Part shown: positions 24,679 through 25,223 of the stretch, in pieces | Layout of the letters: every line of letters starts with the position of its first letter | How positions within the stretch are numbered: the first letter of the stretch is position 1 | From: Porticoccus sp965660005 | Lineage (GTDB): Bacteria > Pseudomonadota > Gammaproteobacteria > Pseudomonadales > Porticoccaceae | Direction of reading: 5' to 3' | Assembly (NCBI RefSeq): GCF_965660005.1 | Contig: NZ_CBFHYF010000027.1 | Span: forward strand, 1-25,223 | DNA length: 25,223 bases | Made by a program: the position numbers and the translations under genes | The notes under the pieces: generated by a model | Database searches by the model: none | What the model saw: only the letters and a program-made list of their open reading frames with translations | Told to the model about the DNA's origin: nothing

Positions 24679-25223
24679 ATGAGCGATAGCACCAAACCTT
24701 CATACCATGACTGGGCGGCTCTTGCAGCCAAGGAAACCAAGGGTAAAACAGCCGAGGATCTTGTCTGGAACACCCCTGAGGGTATTGCGGTTAAACCTCT
24801 CTACACGGCCGAGGACCTGACCGGTCTTGAGCATCTGGACAATCTGCCGGGGTTTTCACCGTTTAAACGGGGCCCCAAGGCGACCATGTATGCCGGGCGT
24901 CCATGGACCGTTCGGCAGTACGCCGGATTCTCCACGGCGGAAGCCTCGAATGCCTTTTATCGCCGGAATCTGGCGGCCGGACAACAGGGGCTGTCAGTGG
25001 CGTTTGATCTGCCCACCCACCGCGGTTACGACTCCGACCATGAGCGGGTTGTGGGGGATGTGGGCAAGGCCGGGGTCGCCATCGATTCGGTTGAGGACAT
25101 GAAAGTGCTGTTCGACAGTATTCCGCTCGATAAGGTCTCGGTATCCATGACCATGAACGGTGCGGTGCTGCCGGTCATGGCCAATTATATTGTCGCTGCC
25201 GAGGAGCAGGGAGTGACCCCGGA
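24679..25223 (+). CDS. Methylmalonyl-CoA mutase, N-terminal part (cut by the window edge)
   Basis: The first 181 codons of an adenosylcobalamin-dependent mutase that interconverts methylmalonyl-CoA and succinyl-CoA are present, and the frame is open to the window end. GIAVKPLYTAEDL, PGFSPFKRGPKATMYAGRPW and RQYAGFSTAEASN form the CoA-binding entrance of the barrel. LSVAFDLPTHRGYDSDH and VSMTMNGAVLPVMANYI are signatures of the large (catalytic) subunit. GAGG (24665-24668) lies 10 nt before the ATG. The cobalamin-binding domain, if fused, lies beyond the window, so I cannot tell a single-chain ScpA type from a two-subunit type. It links propionyl-CoA breakdown to the TCA cycle. It is encoded divergently from the AraC-family regulator. 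Confidence 0.93.
   Translation, partial: MSDSTKPSYHDWAALAAKETKGKTAEDLVWNTPEGIAVKPLYTAEDLTGLEHLDNLPGFSPFKRGPKATMYAGRPWTVRQYAGFSTAEASNAFYRRNLAAGQQGLSVAFDLPTHRGYDSDHERVVGDVGKAGVAIDSVEDMKVLFDSIPLDKVSVSMTMNGAVLPVMANYIVAAEEQGVTP

Overview
This window looks like chromosomal DNA of a free-living, aerobic gammaproteobacterium, probably of the Pseudomonadales/Cellvibrionales type. The evidence is the split class II ribonucleotide reductase (nrdJa-nrdJb), RimO, RlmJ, a SlyD-type FKBP, NhaA, and a medium-GC, densely packed gene order. The lineage is inferred from family recognition by eye, not from a search. I see no tRNA, rRNA, CRISPR array, transposon or prophage gene.

Layout. 1-2340: a 3-hydroxybutyrate dehydrogenase (bdhA) and rimO on the plus strand, closed by a bidirectional terminator shared with the convergent SlyD-like gene (2368-2850, minus). 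2851-3320: a 470-nt control region with two NrdR boxes 31 bp apart, feeding the nrdJa-nrdJb operon (3321-6193), which ends in a strong terminator. 6273-7679 (minus): an orphan shikimate-kinase-family gene and a LysR regulator, the latter divergent from gcvT. 7790-11889: gcvT-gcvP of the glycine cleavage system, with no gcvH between them.

11926-16186 is the most interesting block. It holds four tightly spaced genes: a periplasmic amicyanin-like cupredoxin; a membrane GGDEF/EAL protein with a degenerate GGDEF motif and an intact EAL site; a DUF3034-like outer-membrane protein that is frameshifted in this sequence; and a lipoprotein group-1 truncated haemoglobin. Copper, haem and c-di-GMP turnover lie side by side, which suggests an envelope redox- or gas-responsive c-di-GMP module. 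That function is inference.

16364-19148: a transglutaminase-like protein, a Blc-type lipocalin lipoprotein and the NhaA antiporter. 19076-22342 (minus): gabD, a YbfF-like alpha/beta hydrolase and rlmJ; the 3' end of rlmJ overlaps that of nhaA by 73 bp. 22556-24396: an SDR oxidoreductase convergent with an AraC-family regulator whose start codon is unclear. From 24679 to the window edge runs the start of methylmalonyl-CoA mutase. Both this enzyme and NrdJ need adenosylcobalamin, so the host must make or import B12. bdhA, gabD and methylmalonyl-CoA mutase together suggest use of hydroxybutyrate, GABA/succinate semialdehyde and propionyl-CoA-type carbon.
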